From Nocardia iowensis (GTDB lineage: Bacteria > Actinomycetota > Actinomycetes > Mycobacteriales > Mycobacteriaceae), in contig NZ_CP078145.1 in assembly GCF_019222765.1 (NCBI RefSeq), positions 6,262,001-6,326,000 on the forward strand: a stretch of 64,000 nucleotides of DNA. Direction: 5' to 3'. The notes below the pieces were generated by a model. The model was not told where the DNA came from. It saw only the letters and a program-made list of their open reading frames with translations, and ran no database searches. Below, in pieces: positions 17,959 to 28,029 of this stretch; within the stretch, counting starts at the first letter, position 1, and the number at the start of each line of letters is the position of its first letter. Both the position numbers and the translations under genes were made by a program.

Positions 17959-19239
17959 TCAGCGGCCGGTCAGGACACCGGCGGCGATCGCTGCCGCCAT
18001 GGCGCGATATCCGGCGTCTCCGGGGTGCAGGTGGTCGCCACTGTCATAGGCGGGGTTCAGCATTCGGGGGTTGCCGGGATCGGACATCACGGCATCGAAG
18101 TCGATCACCGCGTCGTAGGCGCCCGAGGTGCGGATCCATGCGTTGACGGTCTGCCGAGTCTGCTCACGCTCGGCGGTGTAATAGGGCGAACCGTCGAAGG
18201 GCAGCAGCGTGGCGCCGACGATGCGGACGCCAGCGGCGCGAGATTGCCGGATGAGTTCGCGGTAGCCGTCGATGAGGCGGTCGGCCGTTACCGTCGTGCG
18301 CGGTGCGGCGATGGGATCGGCGGAGTCGCTCATCCCGATGTCGTTGATGCCCGCCAGGACGAGCACGGTTCCCACGCCCGGTTGGGCCAGCACGTCACGC
18401 CGGAATCGGGACACCGCGCCGTCGCCGAGCAGGGCCGAATCGACCGTCACTCGATTGCCGCTGATACCCGCGTTCAATACTGGGCGGGAAAGACCTTGGG
18501 CAGCAAGACTTTCGGCGAGCCGATCGGGATAGCGGCCGTTCGTGTCGACGGTCGAGGCGTAGCCGTCGGTGATCGAATCCCCGAATGCCACCACCGCGTC
18601 CGGCCGAGGCGTGCCGGCGGCGGCGTCGATGCCTGCCAGGTAGTACCAGGATCGGGACAGTTCGGTGAAGGCGTCGGCGGCCGGGTCGGCACGATGGTCG
18701 CCGTCGGCCCGGTAACTGGTGGCGAGGGCCTGGGCATGGTGAGTTGCGGGTCCGGTAGGGCGAGCGAGGTAGAGGGTGACCGTCAGCGACTCTTGCGGTG
18801 CTACCGGCAACAACACCGGATCGGTGGCCGCCTCGCCGCCGGGCGCGATCTGGAACCCAGGCCGTAGTCCGATCATCAAGGGCCGGACCGTATCCGGATG
18901 CACCGCCGCGCCACCCGCGGATCGGGCGATCGTCGCGCCGGTAACCTCCAGCGGCACATCACCGTACCGATTCGACAGCCGCACGCGAATCTTCTCCCCA
19001 CCGCCGCCTACTCGAACCACTTGCCGCACAGTCTGATTCGCGAATCCTGACATCGCCCACACAGCGGTGGACGCGGCGACCGGCCGCTGCTGCGCGGTGA
19101 CCCAGACCGCGTCCCATTCCGCGGCCGCGTCGTTGCGCTGGCCACCCAGCGTCGCGGCGAGGATCGCCCCGATCACCACGAACGCTACGGCTACATATCG
19201 GATACGGACTCGTTCAAGGAACTTTGCGACGTTAACCAT
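17959..19239 (-). CDS. exported SGNH/GDSL-type hydrolase
   Basis: A 426-residue protein with an N-terminal signal anchor (YVAVAFVVIGAILAATLGG). A ~150-residue beta-rich domain follows, then the SGNH hydrolase domain (from ~residue 215). Block I reads VVAFGDSITDGYAS with the nucleophile Ser, block II has NAGISGNR, block III LVLAGINDIG, and block V SGDHLHPGDAGY with the Asp–His pair. All four catalytic blocks are intact, so esterase/lipase activity on a surface or external ester is likely. Several exported-hydrolase genes follow on the same strand, but the gaps (~90–130 bases) make an operon uncertain. Confidence 0.87.
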   Translation of the reverse strand: MVNVAKFLERVRIRYVAVAFVVIGAILAATLGGQRNDAAAEWDAVWVTAQQRPVAASTAVWAMSGFANQTVRQVVRVGGGGEKIRVRLSNRYGDVPLEVTGATIARSAGGAAVHPDTVRPLMIGLRPGFQIAPGGEAATDPVLLPVAPQESLTVTLYLARPTGPATHHAQALATSYRADGDHRADPAADAFTELSRSWYYLAGIDAAAGTPRPDAVVAFGDSITDGYASTVDTNGRYPDRLAESLAAQGLSRPVLNAGISGNRVTVDSALLGDGAVSRFRRDVLAQPGVGTVLVLAGINDIGMSDSADPIAAPRTTVTADRLIDGYRELIRQSRAAGVRIVGATLLPFDGSPYYTAEREQTRQTVNAWIRTSGAYDAVIDFDAVMSDPGNPRMLNPAYDSGDHLHPGDAGYRAMAAAIAAGVLTGR

Positions 19240-19332
19240 GTGGCAACACTATGAATCAGCGACGAGCGTTCCAATGGCCAATACTCTCCACCAAATGCTT
19301 CCAACACTCATCGAAGAAGCGACACCGCAGGG

Positions 19333-20280
19333 TCAAGCGCCGAGGGCGCGGGCCAGGTGCGGCCACGAATTGCGCAAGTCGGCTTCGAACAATCCCCACG
19401 TGTGTGAGCCCCTGGACCGGTTGATGTGGACCGCGGACACGCCGACCTGGGCCAGTCTGCGTACGAAGGCGGCGGTGCATACGCTGGCCAGCGCCTCGAC
19501 GGGCGGCGAAGGTAGTCCGCCTCGATCTATCGTCCCGGGGATGCCCGTCGCCGCCGACAGATAGACGACCTTTCCGGCGAGCGCACCCGCTTTGGCGAAC
19601 GCGTCGTGTGCCCGCCATCTCGGACCACCCGGCGCACCCCACATATTCACCGGATTGCCCCCGCCACGCATCACCTGGGCACTGACCATCGCGATCCCGA
19701 ACGGGTCAGCGGACCACGGGCACCCGCTGTACGCCGCGACGGCGTGATACAAACGGGGCGCCTGGATGGCGAGATCGACCGCGGAGCCCGCACTCATCGA
19801 CACCCCGGCGATAGCGTTACGGCCGCTGGTACCGAGCCGGGTGTCGAGAACGCCAGGCAGTTCGCGGGTGAAGTAGGTCAGCCACCGGTTGCGGCCGGTC
19901 ACGGGGTCGTCGGCGATCCAGTCGGTGTACATGCTGAACGCGCCACCCACCGGCATCACCACGTTGACGTGCTTGTCGGCGAAGAATTCCCGGACATCGG
20001 TGTTGTCCCACCAGGAGATACCGTCCTCGCCCCCGCCGATGCCGGTGAGCAGATACAGCGTGGGCGCGGGACCGCCCGCGGCGCGAATCACCCGGTTGGA
20101 CACCACGCGATCCATCGAGGGCGAGTAGACGTCGATGCGGTACGCGGAACGACCCAGGGCCGCTTCGGCCACCACGCGCGCCGAGGTAGGGGCCGCCGCG
20201 GCAGGGGCGGGCACGCCGGAAACCGCGAAAGCGGTCACCAGGATGCTGACGAGTGCTGTCAAATACTTTGAAGCCGTCAT
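19333..20280 (-). CDS. secreted antigen-85-like alpha/beta-hydrolase (putative mycolyltransferase/esterase)
   Basis: A 315-residue secreted protein with a signal peptide (LVSILVTAFAVSGVPAPAAAA). Its alpha/beta-hydrolase resembles the antigen 85/esterase D family. The nucleophile elbow is GVSMSAG near residue 175, an acid lies in the late loop, and the histidine is in GSHTWGLFEADL near 290. The region before it (YLLTGIGGGEDGISWWDNTD) is typical of Ag85-like proteins. In a mycolic-acid genus such enzymes attach mycolates to trehalose or arabinogalactan; that role is inferred. Confidence 0.85.
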   Translation of the reverse strand: MTASKYLTALVSILVTAFAVSGVPAPAAAAPTSARVVAEAALGRSAYRIDVYSPSMDRVVSNRVIRAAGGPAPTLYLLTGIGGGEDGISWWDNTDVREFFADKHVNVVMPVGGAFSMYTDWIADDPVTGRNRWLTYFTRELPGVLDTRLGTSGRNAIAGVSMSAGSAVDLAIQAPRLYHAVAAYSGCPWSADPFGIAMVSAQVMRGGGNPVNMWGAPGGPRWRAHDAFAKAGALAGKVVYLSAATGIPGTIDRGGLPSPPVEALASVCTAAFVRRLAQVGVSAVHINRSRGSHTWGLFEADLRNSWPHLARALGA

Positions 20281-20414
20281 CGACTCCGGTTATACCGCCG
20301 AAGAGCCGTGACCTGCACCGAACACGCGCAGACCAGGCAGCAGGGTTATCGAACCGCAGCATTGCGGGCGCCCGGCACGTCGGCCGTAGGGGCAGGGCTC
20401 AACGCCGGAAACGT

Positions 20415-21659
20415 TCACGCCTGCTTCGAGGCGAGCTCTATCACGGTGATGTCGGACGGTGCTCCGACGCGGACCGGCGGGCCCCACGCGCCCGCACCGC
20501 GCGTGACGTACAGTTGCGTGTCGCCGTAGCGCTCGAGCCCGGCAACGGTCGGATTGACAAGGCCCGCAAGGTAATTGCCCGGCCACAGTTGCCCGCCGTG
20601 GGTGTGCCCGGACAACTGCAGATCGACACCGTGCGCAACGGCATCCTCGATGAGGACGGGCTGGTGCGCCAAGAGCACGGCGGTACGCGACAGATCCCGG
20701 TCGCCGAGCGCCTTGACGAAGTCAGGTCCCTGGCCCGTGCGCTCGCCCTGGATATCGTTGACTCCCGCGAGGTCGAATCCTGGCAACTCCGTGCGGGTGT
20801 TGGCCAGCAGGTGTATTCCCAGTTCCTGGACGTGTTCGATCCACTGCTCGGCGCCGGAGAAGTACTCGTGATTGCCGGTCACGAAATACGCGCCGTGCCG
20901 GGCCCGCAAACCCGCCAGCGGCGCGACGGCGGGGCGCAGATCCGCCACACTGCCGTCGACCATGTCACCGACGATCGCGATGAGATCGGGCTGGGTGTCG
21001 TTGATCGTGGCCACCACGCGCTCGGCGAAACCACGGCCCAGGATCGGACCGAGGTGGATGTCGCTGACCACGGCGATCCGGAACCCGTGCGCCCCGCGGG
21101 GTAACGAGGCCAGCGGCACGGTGAGGCGCTTGACCTGCGGGCCGCTCAGCACACCATAGGTTCCGTAGCCGACTGTCGTCACCGCGGCGACGGCGGCCGC
21201 ACCGCCCACGGCGCGAGAGACGAAGAGGCGGCGCGGTATTCGGGGTGCGTCGGCCGAATCTGGCTTCGGCAGAGCAGTAGCGCCGTGCCCCGGGACCGGC
21301 TCGACTGTCCGTGGTGCCACGGTTGTCGCGGTGGTGTCCCGCTGCCGCAACAGCGGGATCCGCACGACCTCGCCGACGAGCAACGCCAGGAGCAGATAGA
21401 CGAAGACCGCGCCCCACAGATAGCCCGGCCACGCGATGAACCGCACGACCAGGAACGGAATTCCGGCGCGCTCGGTCATACCGGCCGCGACCAGCAATAG
21501 GGGTCCGGCAACGAGAATCGCCGTGCCGATCCGCCGACCGACCGATCCCGCGACCGTGGTGTCGCGCACCAGGCGCCGCCACACGTACCAGTGGAGCGCA
21601 CCGAACACGGCCAAGACCACAACCAGAACAACCACAATGCCCACGGCCGCACGCTCCAT
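20415..21659 (-). CDS. membrane-anchored metallophosphoesterase
   Basis: A 414-residue protein with about three or four N-terminal membrane helices (residues ~5–115), a linker with an RRLFVSRAVGGAAAVAAV segment that resembles a twin-arginine-like or further membrane anchor, and a calcineurin-like phosphoesterase domain from ~195. The metal-binding motifs are all present: DIHLGP, GDMVDG, GNHEY, and GHTHGGQLWPG. It resembles YkuE-like phosphodiesterases. The substrate is unknown. The start could be GTG 21662 or ATG 21659, which are adjacent codons. It lies 28 bases after tctA on the same strand. Confidence 0.87.
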   Translation of the reverse strand: MERAAVGIVVVLVVVLAVFGALHWYVWRRLVRDTTVAGSVGRRIGTAILVAGPLLLVAAGMTERAGIPFLVVRFIAWPGYLWGAVFVYLLLALLVGEVVRIPLLRQRDTTATTVAPRTVEPVPGHGATALPKPDSADAPRIPRRLFVSRAVGGAAAVAAVTTVGYGTYGVLSGPQVKRLTVPLASLPRGAHGFRIAVVSDIHLGPILGRGFAERVVATINDTQPDLIAIVGDMVDGSVADLRPAVAPLAGLRARHGAYFVTGNHEYFSGAEQWIEHVQELGIHLLANTRTELPGFDLAGVNDIQGERTGQGPDFVKALGDRDLSRTAVLLAHQPVLIEDAVAHGVDLQLSGHTHGGQLWPGNYLAGLVNPTVAGLERYGDTQLYVTRGAGAWGPPVRVGAPSDITVIELASKQA

Positions 21660-21687
21660 CACACTCCGGACCCGCAGCCCACGCTAC

Positions 21688-23214
21688 CTAGGAGTGCGCG
21701 GAGGCATCCATCTCGACGGGTTTCCCACGGCCGCGCAGAGTTCGGATCCCTTTCGCGATCAACGGCCAGAGCAGAATTGTCGCGATCACCGCGTAGACGA
21801 TGATGGAGAACCAGGTGTTGACCAGTCCGCTGAGGGCTCCGTCGCTGATTTGCAGGGCCCGCCGCATCTGCTGTTCCGCGTTCGGACCCAGGATCGCCCC
21901 GATGATCGCCGGGAGCAGCGGGAGTCCGAATCTGCGCATGCCGAACCCGATTACGCCGATCACCAGCAGTAGCACCAGATCGACCGTATCGCCGCTGACG
22001 GCGTAGGCGCCGACGCTGGCGAAAAACAGGATCCCGGCGTACAGATAGGGCCGCGGAATTCGCAGCAGCTTCGCCCAGATCGGCGCGAGCGGCAGATTCA
22101 GCACCAGCAACAGCACGGTGCCGATGAAGAGGCTCGCGATCAGCGTCCACACCAGTTCCGATTCCCGTTGGAACAGCAGCGGTCCCGGCTGGATCCCGTA
22201 TTGCTGGAACGCCGCCAGCATTACCGCCGCTGTCGCGGTAGTCGGCAGGCCGAGCGTCAGCATCGTCGTCAGCGTGCCCGCCGCCGAAGCGCTGGCGGTG
22301 GACTCCGGCCCCGCCACACCCTCGATCGCGCCCTTGCCGAATTCGTCCCGATGCTTGGACAGGCGCTTCTCGGTGGCATAAGACAGAAACGTCGGGATCT
22401 CGGCGCCCCCGGCCGGTACCGCGCCGAAGGGGAACCCGATCAGTGGTCCACGCAGCCACGGTTTCCACGATCGGTCGAAGTCTTGTCGGCTGAGCCAGGC
22501 TCGGCCCACCGGAATCGCGGTGCCCGGGCGACGTCTCAGATGCGCGGCGACCCACAACGCCTCCCCCACCGCGAACAATCCGACCGCGATGATGATCACG
22601 TCGATGCCATCGGCCAGTTGCAAGAAGCCGAACGTCAGCCGTTGCTGTCCGGTGATCGGGTCGAGCCCGATCAGGCCGAGCGTCAAACCGATGCCGAGCG
22701 AGGCGAACCCGCGGACCCGCGAGCTGCCGAGCACCGATGTCACCGCGATGAAAGCCAGCAGCATGATGGCGAAATAGTCTGGCGCGCCGATGTTCACCGC
22801 GAACTTCGCCACCGTCGGCGCCAGCAGCACCAACAGCACGGTACCGGTGATACCGCCGACGAAGTGACCGATCGCCGCGGTCGCCAGCGCTTGCGCGCCG
22901 CGTCCCCGCTGCGCCATCGGATAACCCTCGATCGCGGTGACCACCGCCGCGGTTTCACCGGGGGTGTTGAGCAGGATCGACGTGGTCGACCCGCCGAACA
23001 TGCCCCCGTAGTAGATCCCGGCGAACATGATGAACGCGCCGGTCGGCTCCACGCTGTAGGTGATCGGCAGTAGTAAGGCCACCGCCATCGCGGGCCCGAT
23101 CCCGGGCAGCACGCCGATCGCGGTGCCGAGCAGCACCCCGACGGCGGCCAGTAGCAAGTGTGTCGGGGTCAGTGCGGTGCCGAATCCGGCGACGAGATCT
23201 CCCAGTGCGTCCAA
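21688..23214 (-). CDS. tctA: tripartite tricarboxylate transporter permease TctA
   Basis: A 508-residue large membrane subunit with about twelve helices. Family signatures include [21 protein letters not shown] near residues 28–48, [20 protein letters not shown] near 68–87, and a second inverted-copy segment [15 protein letters not shown]. It imports tricarboxylates or related carboxylates with TctB and the lipoprotein TctC. It starts at TTG 23214, one base after the tctB stop, which implies translational coupling. Confidence 0.92.
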   Translation of the reverse strand: MDALGDLVAGFGTALTPTHLLLAAVGVLLGTAIGVLPGIGPAMAVALLLPITYSVEPTGAFIMFAGIYYGGMFGGSTTSILLNTPGETAAVVTAIEGYPMAQRGRGAQALATAAIGHFVGGITGTVLLVLLAPTVAKFAVNIGAPDYFAIMLLAFIAVTSVLGSSRVRGFASLGIGLTLGLIGLDPITGQQRLTFGFLQLADGIDVIIIAVGLFAVGEALWVAAHLRRRPGTAIPVGRAWLSRQDFDRSWKPWLRGPLIGFPFGAVPAGGAEIPTFLSYATEKRLSKHRDEFGKGAIEGVAGPESTASASAAGTLTTMLTLGLPTTATAAVMLAAFQQYGIQPGPLLFQRESELVWTLIASLFIGTVLLLVLNLPLAPIWAKLLRIPRPYLYAGILFFASVGAYAVSGDTVDLVLLLVIGVIGFGMRRFGLPLLPAIIGAILGPNAEQQMRRALQISDGALSGLVNTWFSIIVYAVIATILLWPLIAKGIRTLRGRGKPVEMDASAHS

Positions 23215-23215
23215 G

Positions 23216-23794
23216 TCAGATCACCCGCTCGAGCGGGCCGCCGGGCAGCGCGACGCCGAGCAGCTGCACGAAGACGACGTGGGTGACCAGCGCGAGAATG
23301 ACCGCGACCAGCGGGTCACGTAACCAGTGCCTGCTACCCAACGCGTAGGCCGCACCCCAGAACAACAGCGTGCCCGCGATCGGGAAGCCGACGATGTCGA
23401 TGAGCACGATATTGGCGACGAACACGCCGACCAACAGCGCGACGGTTCGCCACTCCGGCGGCGTGGACAGGTCGATGTCTTCGCCGCCCTCCGCCTCCCC
23501 CTTCCCGCCGCGCAACACATCGATGGCCAGCACGACGGCGACCAGCAGGAGCAGCGCACCCACCGCCAACGGCATTGCCTTCGGCCCGACCGGGCCACGC
23601 TGGGTGAAGTTCGTCGACATCGTCATGGCGTCGACGATCACCACGGCGCCCGCGCCGGCGAGCAACGCGGCCACAGCGAGCTCGGAACGCTCACGCAGCC
23701 AATCGGTCAGGCCGCCGCTCGCCGTCCCCTCGCCGCGCTCCTGCTCACCAGCGCTCGTCCCGGGACCGCTGCCCGCCGGTCCGCCGGTGCTCAT
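23216..23794 (-). CDS. tctB: tripartite tricarboxylate transporter small subunit TctB
   Basis: A 192-residue protein with a Gly/Ser-rich cytosolic N-terminus (~45 residues, longer than usual) and four predicted membrane helices, as in the TctB family. ATG 23794 overlaps the tctC stop as ATGA, so the genes are translationally coupled. Confidence 0.87.
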   Translation of the reverse strand: MSTGGPAGSGPGTSAGEQERGEGTASGGLTDWLRERSELAVAALLAGAGAVVIVDAMTMSTNFTQRGPVGPKAMPLAVGALLLLVAVVLAIDVLRGGKGEAEGGEDIDLSTPPEWRTVALLVGVFVANIVLIDIVGFPIAGTLLFWGAAYALGSRHWLRDPLVAVILALVTHVVFVQLLGVALPGGPLERVI

Positions 23795-24768
23795 CCCAGC
23801 CCCAGTTCCTTCAGCACCGAGCCGACCTGGTCGGTCTGCTGCTGGATGAAGGTGCCGAACTCGGCACCGGTCAGGAACGCGTCGCCCCAGCCGTTCGTGC
23901 TGACCGCGTCCTTCCACTGGGCCGAGTCGTGCATCTTCGTGTAGGCATCGACCAGCGCCTTGCGATCGGCGTCGCTGATGCCCGGCGGCGCGACGACACC
24001 GCGCCAGTTGGTGAATTCGACGTTGATACCGGCCTCTTTCAGGGTCGGCGCGTCGACGCCCGCGATCCGCTTGGCACCGGTCACCGCGAGCACCCGCAGC
24101 TCACCGGCCTGGATCTGGTCGAGGTATTCGCCGACTCCCGAAACGCCGAAGGCAATCTTGTTGCCGAGCACCGAAGCCAGCAGTTCGCCGCCACCGTCGA
24201 ACGGCACGTAATTGACCTGTCGCGGTTCGATACCGATGGCCTTGGCCACCAGCATCGGCGCCAGGTGATCAGGACCGCCCGGCGCGGAGCCACCGCCGAC
24301 GGGGACCGCCCCCGGATTGGCCTTCCACTCGCCGACCAACTGCTTGATGTCGGTGTACTTGGAATTCTTCGACACCACGATGATGTCGGGCTCTTCGAGC
24401 AGCCGGGCGATCGGCGTGGTGTCGGACAGCTTCGACGGCGATTTGTTCGTATAGACGCTGCCGACGACTCCCAGGCCCATCTGCATGACCAACTTGCCGT
24501 TGCCGTTCTCGCCGACCAGTCGGCCCAGGCCAACGGTGCCGCCTGCGCCCGGCAGGTTGAAAACCTCGACCGAGCGGGCGATTCCGGCCTCCTCCATCGT
24601 CTTCGCGGAGGTGCGGGCGGTGATGTCGTACCCGCCGCCCGGGGAATTGGGCACCATGATCCGGACGCCGGTCAGCTTGTCGGCCGAGCCGCCCGCGCCA
24701 TTGCACGCCGTCAGCGCGACTGCCACGAAGACACCTATACAGGCGGTCAGCAGCTTCGGAGTTCTCAC
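23791..24768 (-). CDS. tctC: tripartite tricarboxylate transporter substrate-binding lipoprotein TctC
   Basis: A 325-residue Bug/TctC-type solute-binding protein. The lipobox VALTAC at residues 17–22 marks lipidation and membrane anchoring outside the cell. The TctC fold is indicated by PNSPGGGYDITAR near residue 40, VPVGGGSAPGGPDHL, and the late WRGVVAPPGISDADRKAL. The ligand is not predictable from sequence. It is the first gene of tctCBA and divergent from a CitA/CitB-type two-component system, which likely induces the operon. Confidence 0.92.
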   Translation of the reverse strand: MRTPKLLTACIGVFVAVALTACNGAGGSADKLTGVRIMVPNSPGGGYDITARTSAKTMEEAGIARSVEVFNLPGAGGTVGLGRLVGENGNGKLVMQMGLGVVGSVYTNKSPSKLSDTTPIARLLEEPDIIVVSKNSKYTDIKQLVGEWKANPGAVPVGGGSAPGGPDHLAPMLVAKAIGIEPRQVNYVPFDGGGELLASVLGNKIAFGVSGVGEYLDQIQAGELRVLAVTGAKRIAGVDAPTLKEAGINVEFTNWRGVVAPPGISDADRKALVDAYTKMHDSAQWKDAVSTNGWGDAFLTGAEFGTFIQQQTDQVGSVLKELGLG

Positions 24769-24947
24769 TGTCGATCCTCATCTCGCATCGTTGAGCTGGC
24801 CGAATTGTGAGCTGGCCCACCCGGTTCTGTCAGCTTTGCGGCCGAAACGGTCGTTGTGGTCATAGAGTTCACGCTGAATGCGGCACGCGCTCAGCACGTT
24901 TCGGTGAGACTGGCGGCAGGCGATGGGCCAGGAGGTACGAGGTAGAC

Positions 24948-26528
24948 GTGGGCAAGAAGGGCTCGCTGGCGCGTCAATTGCTGGCCCTGCAATTGCTGAT
25001 CGTGCTCGTGCTGCTCGCCGCGGTCGCCGCGGTGGTGGTCGCGCAGGTGAGCGAGACGTTCCGGAACACCGAGTCGCGGCGGATGCTCGGCATCGCCGAG
25101 GATGTCGCCGCCAACCCGAGTCTGCGTGTGCTGCTGGGCGATCCGAAGCAACACCTACGGCTGGCGCCCTTCGCCGCAGCGGCGCAGGTGGCCTCCGGTG
25201 CCGATGTGGTGGCGATCGCCAGAGCCGACGGCAAGGTGCTCACCTCGCAGGACCCGGCCGAGATCAGCAGGCCACTGCGATTGGCCGGTTCGACAGTGAC
25301 CGACGGCCGGGCCTGGGTCGGCGAGATCGACGGCTCGGTGATCGCGCACGTCCCGGTGATCGCACAGGAGCAGCACCGGCTGGTGGGTTACGTTGCGGCG
25401 CAAAAGAAACAGCCCGCCATGTGGCAGATCCTGGTCGAGTCGTTTCCCGGGCTGCTCAGCCTGCTGGGCATCGCGTCCGCCGTCGGTGTCGCCGGTTCGC
25501 TGTCGGTCGCCTGGTGGCTGAAACGACAGACCTTCGGGTTGGAGCCCGCCGAAATCACCGGGCTCGTCGAACACCGCGAGGCGATGTTGCACGGAATCCG
25601 GGAGGGCGTTGTCGGGTTGGATCAGCAGCAACGAATCACGTTGGTCAACGATCAGGCCAAGGCGCTGCTGACGCTCGGCGATGTGGTCGGGCGCAGCGTC
25701 TACGAGCTCGGGCTCAACGAGCGGATCCTCGACGTGTTCACCGGCAAAGCCGAGGGCGCCGACCTGATCGGACTGCGCCGCGGCAAGGTGCTGGTGATGA
25801 ACAGGACCCCGATCCGGTGGGATCAGCACACGCTGGGTGCCGTTGTCACACTGCGTGATCGGACCGAACTGGTTCGGTTGCAAGATCAACTGACCGAGAA
25901 TCGGAACACCGCGGACACGCTGCGTGCCCAGGCGCACGAGTTCAGCAACCGGCTGCACACCATCGCGGGACTGATCGAGCTCGGGGAATACGACGAGGTG
26001 CATCGCTATGTCGACCGGGTCAGTGCCAATCGCGACCAGTGGCAGGCTCGGGTGACCAGTAAGGTCGGCGATCCTGCGGTAGCCGCGCTGTTGATCGCCA
26101 AAGCCAGCCTCGCCGCCGAACAGGGGGTCGGCTTGCGGTTGGCCGAATCGAGTGAGCTTGGTGAGGTGGACACCGCTTTGTCCGCCGACATCGTCACGGT
26201 GCTCGGCAATCTCGTGGACAACGCGCTGGACGCGCTACCCGGTCCCGGTACGAGCACGGGGTGGATCGAGGTGGATCTGCGGCAGTCGGACGCCGCGGTG
26301 CACGTGGTGGTCCGCGACTCCGGTCCCGGCGTTGCCCCCGAGATCGCACAGGAAGTGTTCCGGCACGGCTTCACCACCAAAGCCGCCGAGGAAGGCGGCC
26401 AGCGCGGCCTCGGTTTGGCGATCACCCGGCAGGCCTGCGTCCGGCGCGGCGGCGTCGTCTCGGTGCACAACGCCGAGGGCGCGGTGTTCACGGCGACCCT
26501 GCCGATGGTCCCGGAGGGGCGTGGATGA
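24948..26528 (+). CDS. CitA/DpiB-type sensor histidine kinase
   Basis: A 526-residue kinase. TM1 is at residues ~12–36, an extracytoplasmic sensor of ~130 residues follows, and TM2 (LLSLLGIASAVGVAGSLSVA) lies near 170–190. Next come a PAS domain (~210–310) and the CitA-family H-box AHEFSNRLHTIAGLIELGEY with the phospho-acceptor His, then the HATPase with NLVDNALDA and RGLGLAITRQ. Kinases of this family sense C4/C6 carboxylates. GTG 24948 has AGGAGGT ahead; the upstream in-frame extension has no domain. The stop overlaps the response-regulator start (ATGA). The divergent neighbour is tctCBA. Confidence 0.9.
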   Translation: MGKKGSLARQLLALQLLIVLVLLAAVAAVVVAQVSETFRNTESRRMLGIAEDVAANPSLRVLLGDPKQHLRLAPFAAAAQVASGADVVAIARADGKVLTSQDPAEISRPLRLAGSTVTDGRAWVGEIDGSVIAHVPVIAQEQHRLVGYVAAQKKQPAMWQILVESFPGLLSLLGIASAVGVAGSLSVAWWLKRQTFGLEPAEITGLVEHREAMLHGIREGVVGLDQQQRITLVNDQAKALLTLGDVVGRSVYELGLNERILDVFTGKAEGADLIGLRRGKVLVMNRTPIRWDQHTLGAVVTLRDRTELVRLQDQLTENRNTADTLRAQAHEFSNRLHTIAGLIELGEYDEVHRYVDRVSANRDQWQARVTSKVGDPAVAALLIAKASLAAEQGVGLRLAESSELGEVDTALSADIVTVLGNLVDNALDALPGPGTSTGWIEVDLRQSDAAVHVVVRDSGPGVAPEIAQEVFRHGFTTKAAEEGGQRGLGLAITRQACVRRGGVVSVHNAEGAVFTATLPMVPEGRG

Positions 26529-27208
26529 TTCGGGTACTCATCGTCGATGACGACTTCATGGTGGCGAAGGTGCACAGCGGGTACGTCTCGAAGACACCGG
26601 GTTTCGCCGTCGCGGGCGTGGCACGCACCGGTGCGGACGCGCTGCGCATGATCGGCGAACTACGTCCCGACCTGGTGCTGCTGGATATCTATCTGCCCGA
26701 CATCGACGGGTTGTCGGTGCTGCGCGGTATCCGTGAAAGCGCCGAGGCGACCGACGTGGTGGTGATCAGTGCCGCCGACGACGTGGACACCATCCGCGCC
26801 GCCATGCGCGGTGGAGTGCTGCACTATCTGATCAAGCCGTTCACTTATGGCGCGCTCTATGACCAGCTCCAGCATTTCGCCGTACTGCACACCAAGCTCG
26901 GTGTGCTCTCGCGCGCCGCGCAATCGGACGTGGATCAGGTCTTCGCGGGTCGCCCGCGCGGCTCGGCGACGCTGCCGAAGGGCTTGACCGCGCAGACGGC
27001 GGAACTGGTTGCAGGCGTTCTGCGCGCGGCCGAATCGGATCTGTCCGCCCAGGAATGCGCCGACGCCGCCGCGCTGTCCCGGGTCAGTGCCCGTAGGTAT
27101 CTCGAGCATTTCGCGGAGACCGACCGCGCCGAGGTGCGCTTGCGCTATGGCGGGACCGGGCGGCCCGAACGCCGGTATCGCTGGATCGCGGCCGACCCAC
27201 GGCAGTAG
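26525..27208 (+). CDS. CitB/DpiA-type response regulator
   Basis: A 227-residue regulator. The receiver domain has VDDDFMVAK, the phospho-acceptor Asp in LLDIYLPDIDG (residue ~54), the Ser/Thr in VISAADD, and the conserved Lys in LIKPFTYGAL. The C-terminal winged helix has LSAQECADAAALSRVSARRYLEHF, as in CitB/DctR regulators. It is translationally coupled to the kinase. The likely target is the tctCBA promoter across the 180-base divergent gap, where GAGCTGGCC occurs twice. Confidence 0.9.
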   Translation: MIRVLIVDDDFMVAKVHSGYVSKTPGFAVAGVARTGADALRMIGELRPDLVLLDIYLPDIDGLSVLRGIRESAEATDVVVISAADDVDTIRAAMRGGVLHYLIKPFTYGALYDQLQHFAVLHTKLGVLSRAAQSDVDQVFAGRPRGSATLPKGLTAQTAELVAGVLRAAESDLSAQECADAAALSRVSARRYLEHFAETDRAEVRLRYGGTGRPERRYRWIAADPRQ

Positions 27209-27225
27209 CGACACCGACCTGATCG

Positions 27226-28029
27226 CTACCGGCTCACCGCCTTCTTGTACTGGCGGATCGCCAAGGGCACCGAGATCACCAGGATCAGCGCGCTCCAGAG
27301 CAAGGAGGCCGCGACCGGATGCTGCATCGGCCAGACGTCCGAGGCGGGCATTGATGGATGGGTGTTTCCGAACAGCACTCGGGAGGCCTGGACGACCGCT
27401 GATACCGGATTCCATTCGGCTATCACCCTCAGCACGGTGGGCAGCCGACTCGGATCCACGAAGGTATTCGCCACGAAGGTGGCCGGGAAGATGATCATGA
27501 ATACCGCGTTGTTGTAGACCTCCGGTGTGCGGATCGCCAGCCCGACGATGGCCATGACCCAGGACAGCGCGTAGGCGAACAAGAGCAGGATCCCGAAGCC
27601 CGCGAGCGCTTCCAGCAGCGAGGTTCGTACTCGCCAGCCGACCAGTAGCCCGGTGAGCCCCATGACGACGAGGCTGATCACGTTGATGAAGACGTCGCTG
27701 ACCGTTCGTCCGACGAGGACGGCCGAGGAGGACATCGGCAGGGATCGAAAACGGTCGATGATGCCCTTCTGGATGTCTTCGGCCATGCCGAGGCCGGTCC
27801 AGGTGCCGCCGAAGATCACTGTTTGCGCGAAGATGCCCGCGATCAAGAACTCCCGGTAGCTCATGCCCGGCATGTCGATCATGCTGCCGAGCACGAAGGC
27901 GAAGAGCAGCACGAACATGATCGGCGACAAGGTCGTGAATACCAGCAGGTCGGGCACCCGCTTGATCTTGATCAGGTTTCGTTTGGTGATCGTCACGCCA
28001 TCGCTGACCGCCATGGTTATCGAGTTCAA
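27226..28029 (-). CDS. ABC-2 type transporter permease (DrrB-like), no ATPase gene beside it
   Basis: A 267-residue permease of the daunorubicin DrrB type with six predicted helices. The conserved segment RSLPMSSSAVLVGRT follows the EDIQKGIIDRF loop, and the C-terminal part reads EWNPVSAVVQASR. Such permeases work with a separate DrrA ATPase, but none is encoded next to it. TTG 28029 is chosen because AGGAGG lies six bases upstream (28036–28041). The stop is 17 bases from the convergent response regulator. Export substrate unknown. Confidence 0.85.
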   Translation of the reverse strand: MNSITMAVSDGVTITKRNLIKIKRVPDLLVFTTLSPIMFVLLFAFVLGSMIDMPGMSYREFLIAGIFAQTVIFGGTWTGLGMAEDIQKGIIDRFRSLPMSSSAVLVGRTVSDVFINVISLVVMGLTGLLVGWRVRTSLLEALAGFGILLLFAYALSWVMAIVGLAIRTPEVYNNAVFMIIFPATFVANTFVDPSRLPTVLRVIAEWNPVSAVVQASRVLFGNTHPSMPASDVWPMQHPVAASLLWSALILVISVPLAIRQYKKAVSR

